From assembly GCA_024637035.1 (NCBI GenBank), contig JAGXFW010000026.1, positions 1 to 64,000 of the forward strand: a DNA stretch of 64,000 bases, given 5' to 3'. Of the stretch, positions 1 to 8,608 are shown in pieces (position 1 is the first letter of the stretch; each line of letters starts with the position of its first letter). This stretch comes from Actinomycetes bacterium (GTDB taxonomy: Bacteria > Actinomycetota > Thermoleophilia > RBG-16-64-13). Under the pieces are notes generated by a model that was not told the origin of the DNA, did no database searches, and saw only the letters and a list, made by a program, of their open reading frames with translations. Position numbers and translations under genes: made by a program.

Positions 1-234
1 CTGGCCACCTCCGCCTACATCGACCGCCTGCTGCCCACCTGGGGCTGGACGCAGGCCACCGGGGACGGCCCCGTGGCTACCATCCTGATCCCCTCCCCGG
101 GCGTCTACACGGTGAACCTCTGGATGCGCGAAGACGGAGCCAAGGTGGACAAGCTGGTGCTTAGCACCAACCCAAGCTACGTGCCCACGGGGCTGGGGCC
201 GGCGGCGAATGCGCGGGCGCTGCCTGACAAGTAG
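1..234 (+). CDS. C-terminal fragment of a secreted protein with a carbohydrate-binding-type beta-sandwich
   Basis: This is the last 77 codons of a gene that begins before the window; the frame is open from base 1 to a TAG at 232-234. The fragment holds GVYTVNLWMREDGAKVDKLV followed by a Tyr-Val-Pro-Thr-Gly-Leu-Gly-Pro run. That ending is common in C-terminal beta-sandwich modules fused to large extracellular glycoside hydrolases and other surface proteins. The activity of the full protein cannot be known from this piece. I infer an exported protein with a carbohydrate-binding or related accessory domain at its C-terminus. No terminator is evident downstream. Confidence 0.6.
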   Translation: MATSAYIDRLLPTWGWTQATGDGPVATILIPSPGVYTVNLWMREDGAKVDKLVLSTNPSYVPTGLGPAANARALPDK

Positions 235-388
235 AGCCCCACGCTAACGGACGAGCGGCGGAAGAATCCCGTCGCCGAACTCCACCGAACGCGGAATCGC
301 TAGGCACACACACGCACGGCCAGCCGGGGGTCCACTCCGTGCCTCGGAAGGGTCACCTTCGCCCCCAACCGATGCTGCTGGGCGTGGA

Positions 389-433
389 CACCACCGATCG
401 AGGGTAATTCTGCTGGCACCACCGATTCAGGGT
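389..433. repeat. Pair of near-identical 17-bp direct repeats upstream of the lasso-like gene
   Basis: The sequence caccaccgatcgagggt at 389-405 recurs as caccaccgattcagggt at 417-433, with 15 of 17 bases identical and starts 28 bp apart. Each copy is preceded by a tgctgg block at a slightly different distance. The pair ends 37 bp before the start of the small gene at 471, so it could be a regulator site or a local duplication. The rest of 235-470 shows no convincing gene. Confidence 0.5.
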
Positions 434-470
434 GCAGCTTTCTTTGCCCGAAACTTAGAGGAAGATCACG

Positions 471-647
471 ATGAAGAAACCAAGCCGAACCCTGGCCGAA
501 GAACCCTCAAAGCCGGCGCTCACGACCGGCGACGCACCGTACCATACGCCGCATCTGACCGTGTTCGGGGACATGTCCGTGATAACTCAGCTCACTGGAG
601 ATCGTCCTGGTGGAAAACGTCCTGGCACTTCTGACTTCATCCCATAG
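471..647 (+). CDS. Small protein resembling a lasso-RiPP family precursor peptide
   Basis: A 58-codon ORF starts with ATG at 471, preceded by a good Shine-Dalgarno sequence (AGAGGA at 457-462). The peptide has a polar N-terminus, then YHTPHLTVFGDMSVITQLTG at residues 24-43, then a short tail rich in Gly, Pro, Arg and Asp ending in SDFIP. The spacing Y-x-x-P-x-L-x-x-x-G followed by an I/L-T pair is the leader signature of lasso peptide precursors and of the wider lasso-RiPP leader family, where it is bound by the B1 recognition protein. No B (protease), C (asparagine-synthetase-like cyclase) or transporter gene lies within the window; such genes could lie upstream. The tail has Gly just after the Thr-based boundary but no Asp/Glu at ring position 7-9, so a true lasso core is uncertain. 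Confidence 0.6.
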   Translation: MKKPSRTLAEEPSKPALTTGDAPYHTPHLTVFGDMSVITQLTGDRPGGKRPGTSDFIP

Positions 648-739
648 GCTGGCACCGTGGCCCCTGCGTGGCTAGCTATGATCGCCCGCACGGCGCGGAC
701 GGCCCGGACGCCGACAGCCCCCCTCGTGGATCCTCGTAG

Positions 740-811
740 TGCCCCCGACAGGAATCGAACCTGTGCACGAGGTTTAGGAAACCTCTGCTCTATCCCCTGA
801 GCTACGGGGGC
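740..811 (-). tRNA. tRNA-Arg (anticodon CCT)
   Basis: The reverse complement folds as a full cloverleaf: acceptor stem GCCCCCG/CGGGGGC, D-arm stem GCTC/GAGC, anticodon stem GAGGT/ACCTC around the loop TTCCTAA (anticodon CCT), and T-arm ACAGG-TTCGAAT-CCTGT. It reads AGG codons as arginine. The CCA end is not encoded, since the bases after the discriminator A are CTA. A TAGAAT -10 hexamer (821-826 on the minus strand) sits about 10 bp upstream of the mature 5' end; no clear -35 is seen. Confidence 0.95.
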
Positions 812-1061
812 GCGGAGGGCATTCTACCACCGGCCCGGCAGGCCGGACCACGGTGGCCGAGCGACGTGGCGCCACACGCCGCCGCGGGCGCGCAGACACG
901 GCCCGACGGCGCGCCCGGGTGCGCGGATCTCGCTTGACCGCCGCCGAGAGGTTCCCGGCGCACATGCTGAGCACTTCCGGAGGCAGGCGCATGATTGTAG
1001 ACTGGGTTCCAAGGTCCCGACCGCACGGACCCAGTGCATCGATCCACTCGATCGGGGGCGG

Positions 1062-2669
1062 ATGACGGTGATCTCTACCACCCTGGATGCCGGCTCGGAG
1101 CAGTTCAAGGAGAACGCCCGCGCCATGGCCGCGCTCGTGGCCGACCTCGAGGCCAAGGTGGCCGAGATCGAACTCGGTGGCGGCGAGGCCGCCTGCGAGC
1201 GACACCTGAAGCGAGGCAAGCTGCTGCCCCGGGAGCGCGTGCGACGGCTGCTCGACCTCGGCTCCCCCTTCCTCGAGTTCTCGCAGCTCGCGGCCTGGGA
1301 CATGTACGGAGGCGGGATCGCCGCCGCGGGCATCATCACGGGCATGGGCCGGGTGGCGGGCCAGGAGTGCGTCATAGTGGCCAACGACGCCACCGTGAAA
1401 GGGGGCGCCTACCTCCCGCTCACGGTGAAGAAGCACCTGCGCGCCCAGGAGATCGCCGCCGAGAACAACTTGCCCTGCATCTACCTCGTGGAGTCCGGCG
1501 GGGCCTTCCTGCCCTTGCAGGAGGATGTCTTCCCCGACCGAGACCACTTCGGGCGTATCTTCTACAACCAGGCCAACCTGTCGGCCAAGGGGATACCGCA
1601 GATCGCCGTGGTGCTCGGTTCGTGCACGGCCGGAGGCGCCTACCAGCCGGCCATGGCCGACGAGAGCATCATCGTGCGCAACCAGGGCACCATCTTCCTG
1701 GGTGGTCCGCCGCTGGTGAAGGCGGCAACCGGTGAGATCGTGACGGCCGAGGAACTCGGGGGGGCCGACGTGCATTGCCGCGTCTCGGGTGTCACCGACC
1801 ATTACGCCGAGGACGACGCGCACGCCCTGGCCATCGCCCGGCGGATCGTGGGTACGCTCAACCGCGTGAAGAAGGTCGATCTAGCGCTCCGAGAACCGGT
1901 GGAGCCGGCGCTCGACCCAGCCGAGCTCGATGGAGTCATCCCTACCGACAGCCGTGTCCCCTACGACGTGCGTGAGGTGATCGGCAGGATCGTCGACGGA
2001 TCTGAGTTCGACGAGTTCAAGAAGCTCTTCGGACCCACACTGGTGTGTGGCTTCGCCCACATCTGGGGCTACCCGGTAGGCATCGTGGCCAACAACGGCA
2101 TCCTCTTCTCGGAGTCGGCGCTCAAGGGAGCGCACTTCGTTCAGCTCTGCAGTCAGCGGGGTATCCCGTTGGTGTTCCTGCAGAACGTCACGGGGTTCAT
2201 GGTGGGCAGCAAGTACGAGGCGGGCGGCATTGCCAAGGACGGCGCCAAGATGGTGACCGCGGTGGCCTGCTCGCGCGTGCCCCGGTTCACCGTGGTGATA
2301 GGCGGCAGCTTCGGCGCAGGCAACTACGCCATGTGCGGACGGGGCTACAGCCCACGGTTCCTCTGGATGTGGCCCAACGCGCGTATCTCCGTGATGGGTG
2401 GGGAGCAGGCGGCAAGCGTGTTGGCGCAGGTGAAGCGCGACGCCATGGAGGAGCGAGGCGAGGAGTGGCCGGTGGACGAAGAGGAGGCCTTCAAGGAGCC
2501 CATCCGCGAGACGTACGAGACCCAAGGACACCCCTACTACGCCAGCGCCCGTCTCTGGGATGACGGCATCATCAAACCCACCGACACCCGCACGGTGCTC
2601 GGCCTGGCCATCTCGGCCTCGCTGAACGCGCCGATCGAACCGACCGTCCACGGCGTCTTCAGGATGTGA
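1062..2669 (+). CDS. mccB: Methylcrotonyl-CoA carboxylase, carboxyltransferase (beta) subunit
   Basis: This 535-residue protein moves the carboxyl group from carboxybiotin to 3-methylcrotonyl-CoA, giving 3-methylglutaconyl-CoA, the fourth step of leucine breakdown. It has the full two-half crotonase-fold carboxyltransferase. GGAFLPLQ at residues 146-153, followed by [20 protein letters not shown], and [11 protein letters not shown] near 188-198 are typical of MCC-beta rather than propionyl-CoA carboxylase beta. It is first in an operon with a hydratase 4 bp downstream, then the biotin-carrying subunit and HMG-CoA lyase. A TAGACT hexamer at 998-1003 could be the -10 element. Substrate choice rests on motif resemblance plus the pathway context, which agree. 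Confidence 0.93.
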   Translation: MTVISTTLDAGSEQFKENARAMAALVADLEAKVAEIELGGGEAACERHLKRGKLLPRERVRRLLDLGSPFLEFSQLAAWDMYGGGIAAAGIITGMGRVAGQECVIVANDATVKGGAYLPLTVKKHLRAQEIAAENNLPCIYLVESGGAFLPLQEDVFPDRDHFGRIFYNQANLSAKGIPQIAVVLGSCTAGGAYQPAMADESIIVRNQGTIFLGGPPLVKAATGEIVTAEELGGADVHCRVSGVTDHYAEDDAHALAIARRIVGTLNRVKKVDLALREPVEPALDPAELDGVIPTDSRVPYDVREVIGRIVDGSEFDEFKKLFGPTLVCGFAHIWGYPVGIVANNGILFSESALKGAHFVQLCSQRGIPLVFLQNVTGFMVGSKYEAGGIAKDGAKMVTAVACSRVPRFTVVIGGSFGAGNYAMCGRGYSPRFLWMWPNARISVMGGEQAASVLAQVKRDAMEERGEEWPVDEEEAFKEPIRETYETQGHPYYASARLWDDGIIKPTDTRTVLGLAISASLNAPIEPTVHGVFRM

Positions 2670-2673
2670 CCTC

Positions 2674-3468
2674 ATGAGCGGAGCCCCCTTGCTGAAGCGC
2701 GTCGACGAACTCGGCCGCGCGACCCTCACCCTCAACCGCCCCGAACTGCGGAACGCCTTCGACGACGAGCTGATCGTCTTGCTGGTTGAGGCGCTCGAAG
2801 AACTCGAGCGCGATTCATCGGTGCGGCTGGTGATGCTCGCCGCCACCGGCACGGCCTTCTCCGCCGGTGCCGACCTCTCCTGGATGCGCCGCATGGCCGG
2901 CTACACGCACGACGAGAACCTGGCTGACGCAGCGGCTCTGGCTGCGCTGATGACCACGCTCGCCGGTCTCAGGAAGCCCACCATCGCACTGGTGCAAGGT
3001 CCAGCGATCGCCGGTGGAGTCGGCCTGGTGGCCTGCTGCGACATCGCTTTGGCCACCGAGAAGGCCATCTTCGGTTTGCCCGAGGTGCGGCTCGGGCTGA
3101 TACCGGCAGTGATCGCCCCGTACGTCGTGGCGGCCATCGGAGTGCGCGCTACTCGGCGGTTCGCCCTCACCGCGGAAGCATTCGACGCTCGCGAAGCGCT
3201 GCGGCTCGGGCTCGTACACGAGGTGCTGCCCGACACCGCGGCTCTCTTGGCGCGGGCCGATTCTCTCAGCAAGGACATCCTTCAGGGTGGGCCGAACGCG
3301 GTGAGGGCCACCAAGGAACTCCTGGAGGAGGTGTACCGCACCCCCCTCGACTACGATCTGATCGCCTGGACGGCGCGGCGCACTGCGGAGATCCGCGCGG
3401 CGGATGAAGCCCGCGGCGGGTTGACCGCCTTCTTCGAGAAGTGCGCGCCGCCCTGGGCGGAGGAGTGA
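2674..3468 (+). CDS. liuC: Methylglutaconyl-CoA hydratase (enoyl-CoA hydratase family)
   Basis: This 264-residue crotonase-family protein probably hydrates 3-methylglutaconyl-CoA to HMG-CoA, the step between the carboxylase and HMG-CoA lyase. The oxyanion-hole segment AFSAGADLSWM is at residues 61-71. The second active-site stretch AIAGGVGLVACCDIA (111-125) matches the LiuC type, in which the usual Gly-Cys-Glu of ordinary crotonases is replaced. Glu137 in FGLPEVRLGLIP is the expected catalytic acid. The gene lies between the two carboxylase subunit genes with gaps of only a few bases, so translation is probably coupled. The specific substrate is inferred from this position. Confidence 0.88.
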   Translation: MSGAPLLKRVDELGRATLTLNRPELRNAFDDELIVLLVEALEELERDSSVRLVMLAATGTAFSAGADLSWMRRMAGYTHDENLADAAALAALMTTLAGLRKPTIALVQGPAIAGGVGLVACCDIALATEKAIFGLPEVRLGLIPAVIAPYVVAAIGVRATRRFALTAEAFDAREALRLGLVHEVLPDTAALLARADSLSKDILQGGPNAVRATKELLEEVYRTPLDYDLIAWTARRTAEIRAADEARGGLTAFFEKCAPPWAEE

Positions 3469-3472
3469 GCCG

Positions 3473-5599
3473 GTGACGCCAAGCGCGCAGGTGGTGTTCG
3501 ACCGCGTGCTCGTCGCGAACCGGGGCGAGATCGCCTGCCGGGTGATCCGCACTCTGCGCCGCCTCGGCATGAGCCCGGTGGCCGTCTACTCGGAGGCCGA
3601 CGTCCGAGCCATGCACGTCACACTGGCGGATGAGGCCTGGCTGATCGGGGGCGCGCCCGCCGTCGAGAGCTACCTCCGCGGTGACGCCATCATCGACGTC
3701 GCTCTGCGCAGCGGGGCCCAAGCCGTACACCCGGGCTACGGCTTCCTTGCCGAGAACCCGAATTTCGCCGAGGCCTGCACGGACGCCGGACTCATCTTCA
3801 TCGGGCCTCCCGCCGCGGCCATCCGGGCGATGGGCGACAAGACCGCCGCCAAGGCGCTCATGGAGCGGGCGGGCATCCCGGTGGTGCCCGGATACCACGG
3901 CGACGACCAGAGCCTCGAGACCTTGCGGGAGGCGGCGATCGGCATCGGTGTGCCTCTCCTGATCAAGGCGAGCGCCGGAGGAGGCGGCAAGGGCATGCGG
4001 GTCGTTGAACACCTCGACGAGTTCGAAGCAGCCCTGACGTCCGCCCGCCGGGAGGCGGCCGCGGCTTTCGGCGACGACCGCGTGCTGCTCGAGCGCTACC
4101 TTGAGCGCCCGCGACACGTGGAGATACAGGTGTTCGCCGACAGCTTCGGCGAGACCGTCCACCTGTTCGAACGCGATTGCTCGATCCAGCGCCGCCACCA
4201 GAAGATCGTCGAGGAGGCGCCCGCCCCCGGCCTGACACCGGAGCTGCGCGAACGGATGGGCTCGGCTGCGGTCGAGGCGGCCCGCGCAGTCGGCTACGTG
4301 GGCGCCGGCACGGTGGAGTTCCTCCTGGCGTCTGACGGCTCCTACTACTTCATGGAGATGAACACCCGCCTGCAGGTGGAGCATCCGGTCACCGAGTTCG
4401 TCACTGGATCGGACCTCGTCGAGTGGCAGTTGCGCGTGGCGGCAGGCGAGCCTCTCCCCCGTCGGCAAGGGGAGCTCGCGTTGCGGGGTCACGCCGTGGA
4501 GGTGCGGGTGTACGCCGAGCAGCCCACCCGCGGCTTCCTCCCCTCCACCGGCACCATCACGCATCTGCGCACACCCGAGGAGGGGCCGCACGTGCGCGTG
4601 GACACCGGCGTCCGCCAGGGCGACGCGGTCACGGTGCATTACGACCCATTGATAGCCAAGCTGGTGGTCTGGGACGAGGATAGGCCCACGGCCCTGCGAC
4701 GGCTTCGCTCGGCGTTAGCCGATTTCGAGGTGGTGGGGCCCGCGACCAACCTGTCGATGCTCGCCGCCGTCGCGGCCCACCCGGCCTACGCCCGTGGGGA
4801 CCTCGATACGGGTTTCGTCGACCGTTTCGTGGACGACCTGCTGGCCGACGCGTCGCCGGCCGAAGACACCCTTGCCCTCGCCTCACTGGGTGTGTTGCTC
4901 GAACGCAGGGCGAGCGCGGAGATGACCGCCCTCGCCTCGGAAGACCCCTGGTCGCCGTGGTGGAGGAACGAGGGCTGGCGACCGAACTCGCCGCCTCAGG
5001 TGGCGCTGGACCTCGGCGCGAAAGGCGCGCCGTCTACCATCCGGGCCCGTCCCGTGTTGGGCGGCTACCGTCTCGACCTGCCCACGGGCGCCATGACCGT
5101 TTTGGGCGAGCTCGATACTTCCGGGGGGCTCACCGCTGCCATCGACGGTCGTCGACGCCGCGTGACCGTGCTGCGACGAGGCTGCGCGCTCACGCTGATC
5201 GATGCGGGCCACGTGACCGAGTTGGCACTCGAGGACCACGAAGCGGCCACCGTAGACGACGAGGTGCCGGGCGGCCGTCTGACCGCCCCTATGCCCGGCC
5301 GCGTGTTGGCGGTGATGGTGGAACCGGGAGCGACCGTACGGAGGGGCCAACCTCTGCTCACGCTCGAAGCCATGAAGATGGAGCACACCATCACCGCGCC
5401 CGCGGACGGCACCGTGCTGGAGGTCTGCTTCCGGGTGGACGACGCCGTGATCGAGGGTCAGGAACTCATACTGATCGAAAGCCGCGCGAGCGGCGCCGGC
5501 GGGGCGCGGGTGCCCGCCTCGGGCGCCTCTGCCGCGAGCGCGCCGAGCACCTCGGGCAACCCCGCCGCGCCCCTCGATCCCGATGCGGATCACCCCTAG
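3473..5599 (+). CDS. mccA: Methylcrotonyl-CoA carboxylase, biotin carboxylase/biotin carrier (alpha) subunit
   Basis: This 708-residue protein starts at GTG, 4 bp after the hydratase stop. It carboxylates its own biotin with ATP and bicarbonate and hands it to the beta subunit. The order is a biotin carboxylase ATP-grasp module (residues 1-450, with KASAGGGGKGMR as the glycine-rich loop and EMNTRLQVEHPVTE), a linker, and a C-terminal biotinyl domain. The biotin attachment motif is EAMKMEHT with Lys635 as the biotinylated residue. An Ala/Ser/Pro-rich tail of about 40 residues follows the carrier domain. The biotin ligase BirA and transporter BioY needed for it are encoded at 16.6-18.5 kb. Confidence 0.95.
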   Translation: MTPSAQVVFDRVLVANRGEIACRVIRTLRRLGMSPVAVYSEADVRAMHVTLADEAWLIGGAPAVESYLRGDAIIDVALRSGAQAVHPGYGFLAENPNFAEACTDAGLIFIGPPAAAIRAMGDKTAAKALMERAGIPVVPGYHGDDQSLETLREAAIGIGVPLLIKASAGGGGKGMRVVEHLDEFEAALTSARREAAAAFGDDRVLLERYLERPRHVEIQVFADSFGETVHLFERDCSIQRRHQKIVEEAPAPGLTPELRERMGSAAVEAARAVGYVGAGTVEFLLASDGSYYFMEMNTRLQVEHPVTEFVTGSDLVEWQLRVAAGEPLPRRQGELALRGHAVEVRVYAEQPTRGFLPSTGTITHLRTPEEGPHVRVDTGVRQGDAVTVHYDPLIAKLVVWDEDRPTALRRLRSALADFEVVGPATNLSMLAAVAAHPAYARGDLDTGFVDRFVDDLLADASPAEDTLALASLGVLLERRASAEMTALASEDPWSPWWRNEGWRPNSPPQVALDLGAKGAPSTIRARPVLGGYRLDLPTGAMTVLGELDTSGGLTAAIDGRRRRVTVLRRGCALTLIDAGHVTELALEDHEAATVDDEVPGGRLTAPMPGRVLAVMVEPGATVRRGQPLLTLEAMKMEHTITAPADGTVLEVCFRVDDAVIEGQELILIESRASGAGGARVPASGASAASAPSTSGNPAAPLDPDADHP

Positions 5600-5601
5600 A
5601 G

Positions 5602-6534
5602 ATGGCCGCGGAGCCCCAGACGGTGCCCACGCCATACCCCGACTTCGTGAAGATCGTCGAGGTTGGGCCGCGTGACGGCCTCCAGAACGAAGACCAAAGA
5701 CTGCCGGCGGAGATCAGGATCGAGTTCATCGAGCGACTGGCCGACGCCGGCCTCACCACCATCGAGGCGGGGAGCCTCGTATCCCCCAGCTGGGTGCCCC
5801 AGATGGCGCAGACCGAACGGGTGCTCGCGGGGCTCCGGCACAGGGAAGGCGTGAGCTACCCGGTGCTGGTGCCGAACATGCGGGGCCTCGAGGACGCCCT
5901 GCGGGCGGGGGCACGGGAGATCGCCGTGTTCGCCGCGGCCTCCGAGACCTTCTCCCAGAAGAACATCAACAACACGATCGCAGGCAGCCTGAGTCGCTAC
6001 GCCGAGGTGGCCGCGGCGGCTCGGGCGGAGGGTGTCGCCGTGCGCGGCTACGTCTCCTGCACACTGGGCTGTCCCTACGAGGGAGAAGTGGCGCTCATCG
6101 CCGTGCGCGAGGTCGCCGGGAGTCTCTTCGACATGGGCTGCTACGAGATCTCACTCGGCGACACCATCGGTGTGGGAACCGCGGAGAAGGCGCGCGCGAT
6201 GGTGCGGGCCGTCTCGGAACGGGTGCCGGTCGCCCATCTAGCCGTGCACTTCCACGACACGTACGGCCAAGCGCTCGCGAACGTGTTGACGGCGCTGCAG
6301 GAGGGTGTCCGCGTGGTGGACGCTTCGGTGGCCGGCTTGGGCGGCTGCCCGTACGCACCCGGAGCCGCGGGCAACCTCGCCACCGAAGACCTGCTCTACA
6401 TGCTCGACGGTCTGGGGGTCCGCAGCGGAGTGGACCTGCGCACCCTGGCCGCGGCCGGGCGGTTCGTCACCGGCAGTCTCGGCCGGACTCCTCGGTCGAG
6501 GGCAGCGCAAGCCCTCGCCGCCACCGAGGAGTGA
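5602..6534 (+). CDS. mvaB: Hydroxymethylglutaryl-CoA lyase
   Basis: This 310-residue TIM-barrel enzyme splits HMG-CoA into acetyl-CoA and acetoacetate, the last step of leucine degradation. The metal- and substrate-binding motif GPRDGLQNE is at residues 22-30. The flexible-loop signature GLGGCPYAPGAAGN places the catalytic cysteine at residue 249. The ATG at 5602, 2 bp after the mccA stop, gives the family's normal length; a longer open frame reaching back to 4957 overlaps mccA and is rejected. The gene ends the leucine operon, and its last codons form the first unit of a 20-bp tandem repeat. Confidence 0.94.
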   Translation: MAAEPQTVPTPYPDFVKIVEVGPRDGLQNEDQRLPAEIRIEFIERLADAGLTTIEAGSLVSPSWVPQMAQTERVLAGLRHREGVSYPVLVPNMRGLEDALRAGAREIAVFAAASETFSQKNINNTIAGSLSRYAEVAAAARAEGVAVRGYVSCTLGCPYEGEVALIAVREVAGSLFDMGCYEISLGDTIGVGTAEKARAMVRAVSERVPVAHLAVHFHDTYGQALANVLTALQEGVRVVDASVAGLGGCPYAPGAAGNLATEDLLYMLDGLGVRSGVDLRTLAAAGRFVTGSLGRTPRSRAAQALAATEE

Positions 6535-6600
6535 CCTCCGCCACCGGTGAGTGACACTCGCCACCGAGGAGTGTGACCCTCTCCACGGAGGAGTGACCTG
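6521..6600. repeat. Four degenerate copies of a 20-22 bp tandem repeat at the mvaB stop codon
   Basis: The units start with ccaccg or ccacgg at 6521, 6541, 6561 and 6583 and resemble ccaccgaggagtgacctccg. The first unit contains the stop codon of mvaB, and most copies carry another in-frame-looking GAG-GAG-TGA or GTGAGTGA. The block fills the whole gap between the converging mvaB and isovaleryl-CoA dehydrogenase genes. Confidence 0.75.
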
Positions 6601-6602
6601 CC

Positions 6603-7769
6603 CTAGGTGCTCTCCTCGAACAGCTCCCTACCGATGAGCCACCGCCTGATCTCGCTGGTTCCGGCCCCGATCTCGTAGAGTTTGGCGTCGCGGAGCAGAC
6701 GGCCCGCCGGGTAGTCGTTGGTGTAGCCGTTCCCCCCCAACGTCTGGACGGTCTCTAGGGCCATCCACGTGGCCCGCTCGGAAGCGAAGAGGATCGCGCC
6801 GGCGGCGTCCTTCCTCGCTGCTTTCCCCCAGCTGCACGCTTCAGCCACGGCATACACGTAGGCCTTGGATGCGTTCATCGTGCAGTACATGTCGGCCAGT
6901 TTGCCCTGCATGAGCTGGAACTCCCCGATCGGATTGCCGAACTGGCTGCGCTCATGCACGTAGGGGAGCACCGTGTCCATGCAGGCCGTCATGATCCCCA
7001 GGGGGCCGCCGGCCAGCACGATGCGCTCGTAGTCGAGCCCTCGCATCAGCACGTACACGCCGTCCCCCACCCCCCCGAGCACGTTCTCCCTGGGAACCTC
7101 GCAGCCGTCGAAGACGAGCTCACAGGTATCCGAGCCGCGCATGCCGAGCTTGTCCAGCTTCTGGGCGGTGGAGAACCCCGGGAAACCCTTCTCGACCAGG
7201 AAGGCAGTGATACCGTGGGACTCGGCCTCACGGTCCGTCTTGGCGTAGACCACGAGCACGTCGGCCTGGGGCCCGTTGGTGATCCACATCTTGGTGCCGT
7301 CGAGCACGTAGACGTCGCCCTTCTCGATGGCCCGAAGGCGCATCGCCACCACGTCGGAACCGGCGTCGGACTCGCTCATGGCCAGCGCCCCCACCCATTC
7401 ACCACTGATCAGCTTCGGCAGGTAGCGCGCCTTCTGGTCGTCGGTGCCGTTCAACACGATCTGGTTCACACACAGATTCGAGTGAGCCCCGTAAGAGAGC
7501 CCCACAGAGGCCGATGCCCGGCTGACCTCTTCCATGGCCACGACGTGGTCAAGGTACGTCATGCCGGCCCCGCCGTACTCTTCGGGCGCCGTCACCCCGA
7601 GAAGGCCGAGAGCGCCCATCTTGGGCCACAGGTCACGGGGGAACAGGTTGTCGCGGTCGATCTCCTCGGCGCGGGGCGCGATCTCGGCCGCCGCGAAGTC
7701 GCGCACGGTCTGCCGAAGCATGTCGGCGGTCTCCCCCAAGCCGAAATCGAAGGGCCTGTACCTCGGCAT
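6603..7769 (-). CDS. ivd: Isovaleryl-CoA dehydrogenase
   Basis: This 388-residue flavoprotein oxidises isovaleryl-CoA to 3-methylcrotonyl-CoA, the substrate of the carboxylase encoded just upstream on the other strand. It has the three-domain acyl-CoA dehydrogenase fold. The FAD-binding segments MSESDAGSD and [11 protein letters not shown] are clear. The catalytic Glu is in [12 protein letters not shown] (about residue 248), the internal position used by isovaleryl-CoA dehydrogenases instead of the C-terminal Glu of short-chain members. The C-terminus has [21 protein letters not shown] at 7769 has a GGAGG sequence 7 bp upstream; the GTG one codon earlier is less likely. It faces the leucine operon tail-to-tail. 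Confidence 0.93.
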   Translation of the reverse strand: MPRYRPFDFGLGETADMLRQTVRDFAAAEIAPRAEEIDRDNLFPRDLWPKMGALGLLGVTAPEEYGGAGMTYLDHVVAMEEVSRASASVGLSYGAHSNLCVNQIVLNGTDDQKARYLPKLISGEWVGALAMSESDAGSDVVAMRLRAIEKGDVYVLDGTKMWITNGPQADVLVVYAKTDREAESHGITAFLVEKGFPGFSTAQKLDKLGMRGSDTCELVFDGCEVPRENVLGGVGDGVYVLMRGLDYERIVLAGGPLGIMTACMDTVLPYVHERSQFGNPIGEFQLMQGKLADMYCTMNASKAYVYAVAEACSWGKAARKDAAGAILFASERATWMALETVQTLGGNGYTNDYPAGRLLRDAKLYEIGAGTSEIRRWLIGRELFEEST

Positions 7770-7903
7770 CACACGACCTCCCCGGATCTCTCGTCGACTC
7801 GCTCCCGCCCCCCCGGGCAGCTCCCCGCGTGCAGCCCGGCGCGAGCCCCGACCGTGGGTCCCCGCATGTGGGCCCCCGACCGTGAGCCACAGTAGCCCAA
7901 GTG

Positions 7904-7909
7904 TATACT
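7904..7909 (+). promoter_or_regulatory. -10 element (TATACT) of a probable leaderless promoter
   Basis: TATACT ends 9 bp before the ATG of the HAD gene at 7919, so transcription would start at or next to the start codon. The bases after it, ggccgggcc, closely match those after the -10 element of the aminotransferase gene at 11828-11833. No good -35 hexamer is seen. There is no Shine-Dalgarno sequence, which fits leaderless expression. Confidence 0.6.
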
Positions 7910-7918
7910 GGCCGGGCC

Positions 7919-8572
7919 ATGATCAGAGCCATCATATTCGATTGCGACGGCACCCTCATCGACACGCGGGACAAGATCGTTCCATTCTACAACCACGTGT
8001 TCGGCGTGCTCGGCCTGCCGCTGATCGACGAGACGGATCGGGCGGTGGTCGATCTGTGCCAAGGCCTGGCGGATCAGGAGGTGTTCAAGGTTCTGCTGCC
8101 CTCGGAGTCCCGCGCGGCGGTCTTCGACTACATCGACTCGCTCGATCCCGCCGACCTGCTTGCGGCCATCGACACCGAACCCTACGCACTCGAGACGCTG
8201 GACGAACTGCGTTCCGACTACCCGCTGGCGATCGCCACGAACCGCGCGGGCGACATGGAGCACATCATGCGCCACTTCGCCTTGGACGAGCGCGTCGGAG
8301 TGGTGGTGACGGCTGCGGATGTGGTCCGCGGCAAGCCGGATCCCGGCATGCTCCTGCTCGCGGCCGAGCGCCTGGGCGTGCCGCCCGAGGACACCCTCTA
8401 CGTGGGCGACACCGACGTGGACAGGGAGGCGGCCGCGGCTGCGGGCATGGACTTCCTGCTCTACGCGCGGCGGTGCGACGGAGATGACGGGGCGGAACCA
8501 GGAGACGGCACCAGCGACGTGATCGGTGACCTGCGTGAGATACGGGGGCGGCTGATCCTGCGGGCCGGCTAG
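7919..8572 (+). CDS. HAD-superfamily phosphatase, phosphoglycolate-phosphatase-like
   Basis: This 217-residue haloacid-dehalogenase hydrolase dephosphorylates a small phosphometabolite of unknown identity. Motif I is [11 protein letters not shown] (residues 4-14, nucleophile Asp and acid Asp). Motif II lies in AIATNRAG, the conserved Lys in [11 protein letters not shown] and motif IV in [13 protein letters not shown] helical cap sits between motifs I and II, as in the Gph/PGP group. ATG at 7919 fits the family start; an earlier frame from 7901 would include the promoter. It diverges from ivd and converges on the DUF89 gene, so it is probably transcribed alone. Confidence 0.85.
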   Translation: MIRAIIFDCDGTLIDTRDKIVPFYNHVFGVLGLPLIDETDRAVVDLCQGLADQEVFKVLLPSESRAAVFDYIDSLDPADLLAAIDTEPYALETLDELRSDYPLAIATNRAGDMEHIMRHFALDERVGVVVTAADVVRGKPDPGMLLLAAERLGVPPEDTLYVGDTDVDREAAAAAGMDFLLYARRCDGDDGAEPGDGTSDVIGDLREIRGRLILRAG

Positions 8573-8608
8573 GCGCTCGGCGCCGGGCACCCGGCCGCTA
8601 GGAGTCCG

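Noticed and set aside
1881-2894. Long open frames antisense to mccB and to most other genes
   Set aside because: GC-rich codon bias opens antisense frames; the sense genes have full family motifs and the antisense products look like Arg/His/Gly-rich shadows.
4957-5601. N-terminal extension of the HMG-CoA lyase frame
   Set aside because: It overlaps mccA in another frame and has no homology-like content; ATG at 5602 gives the normal family length.
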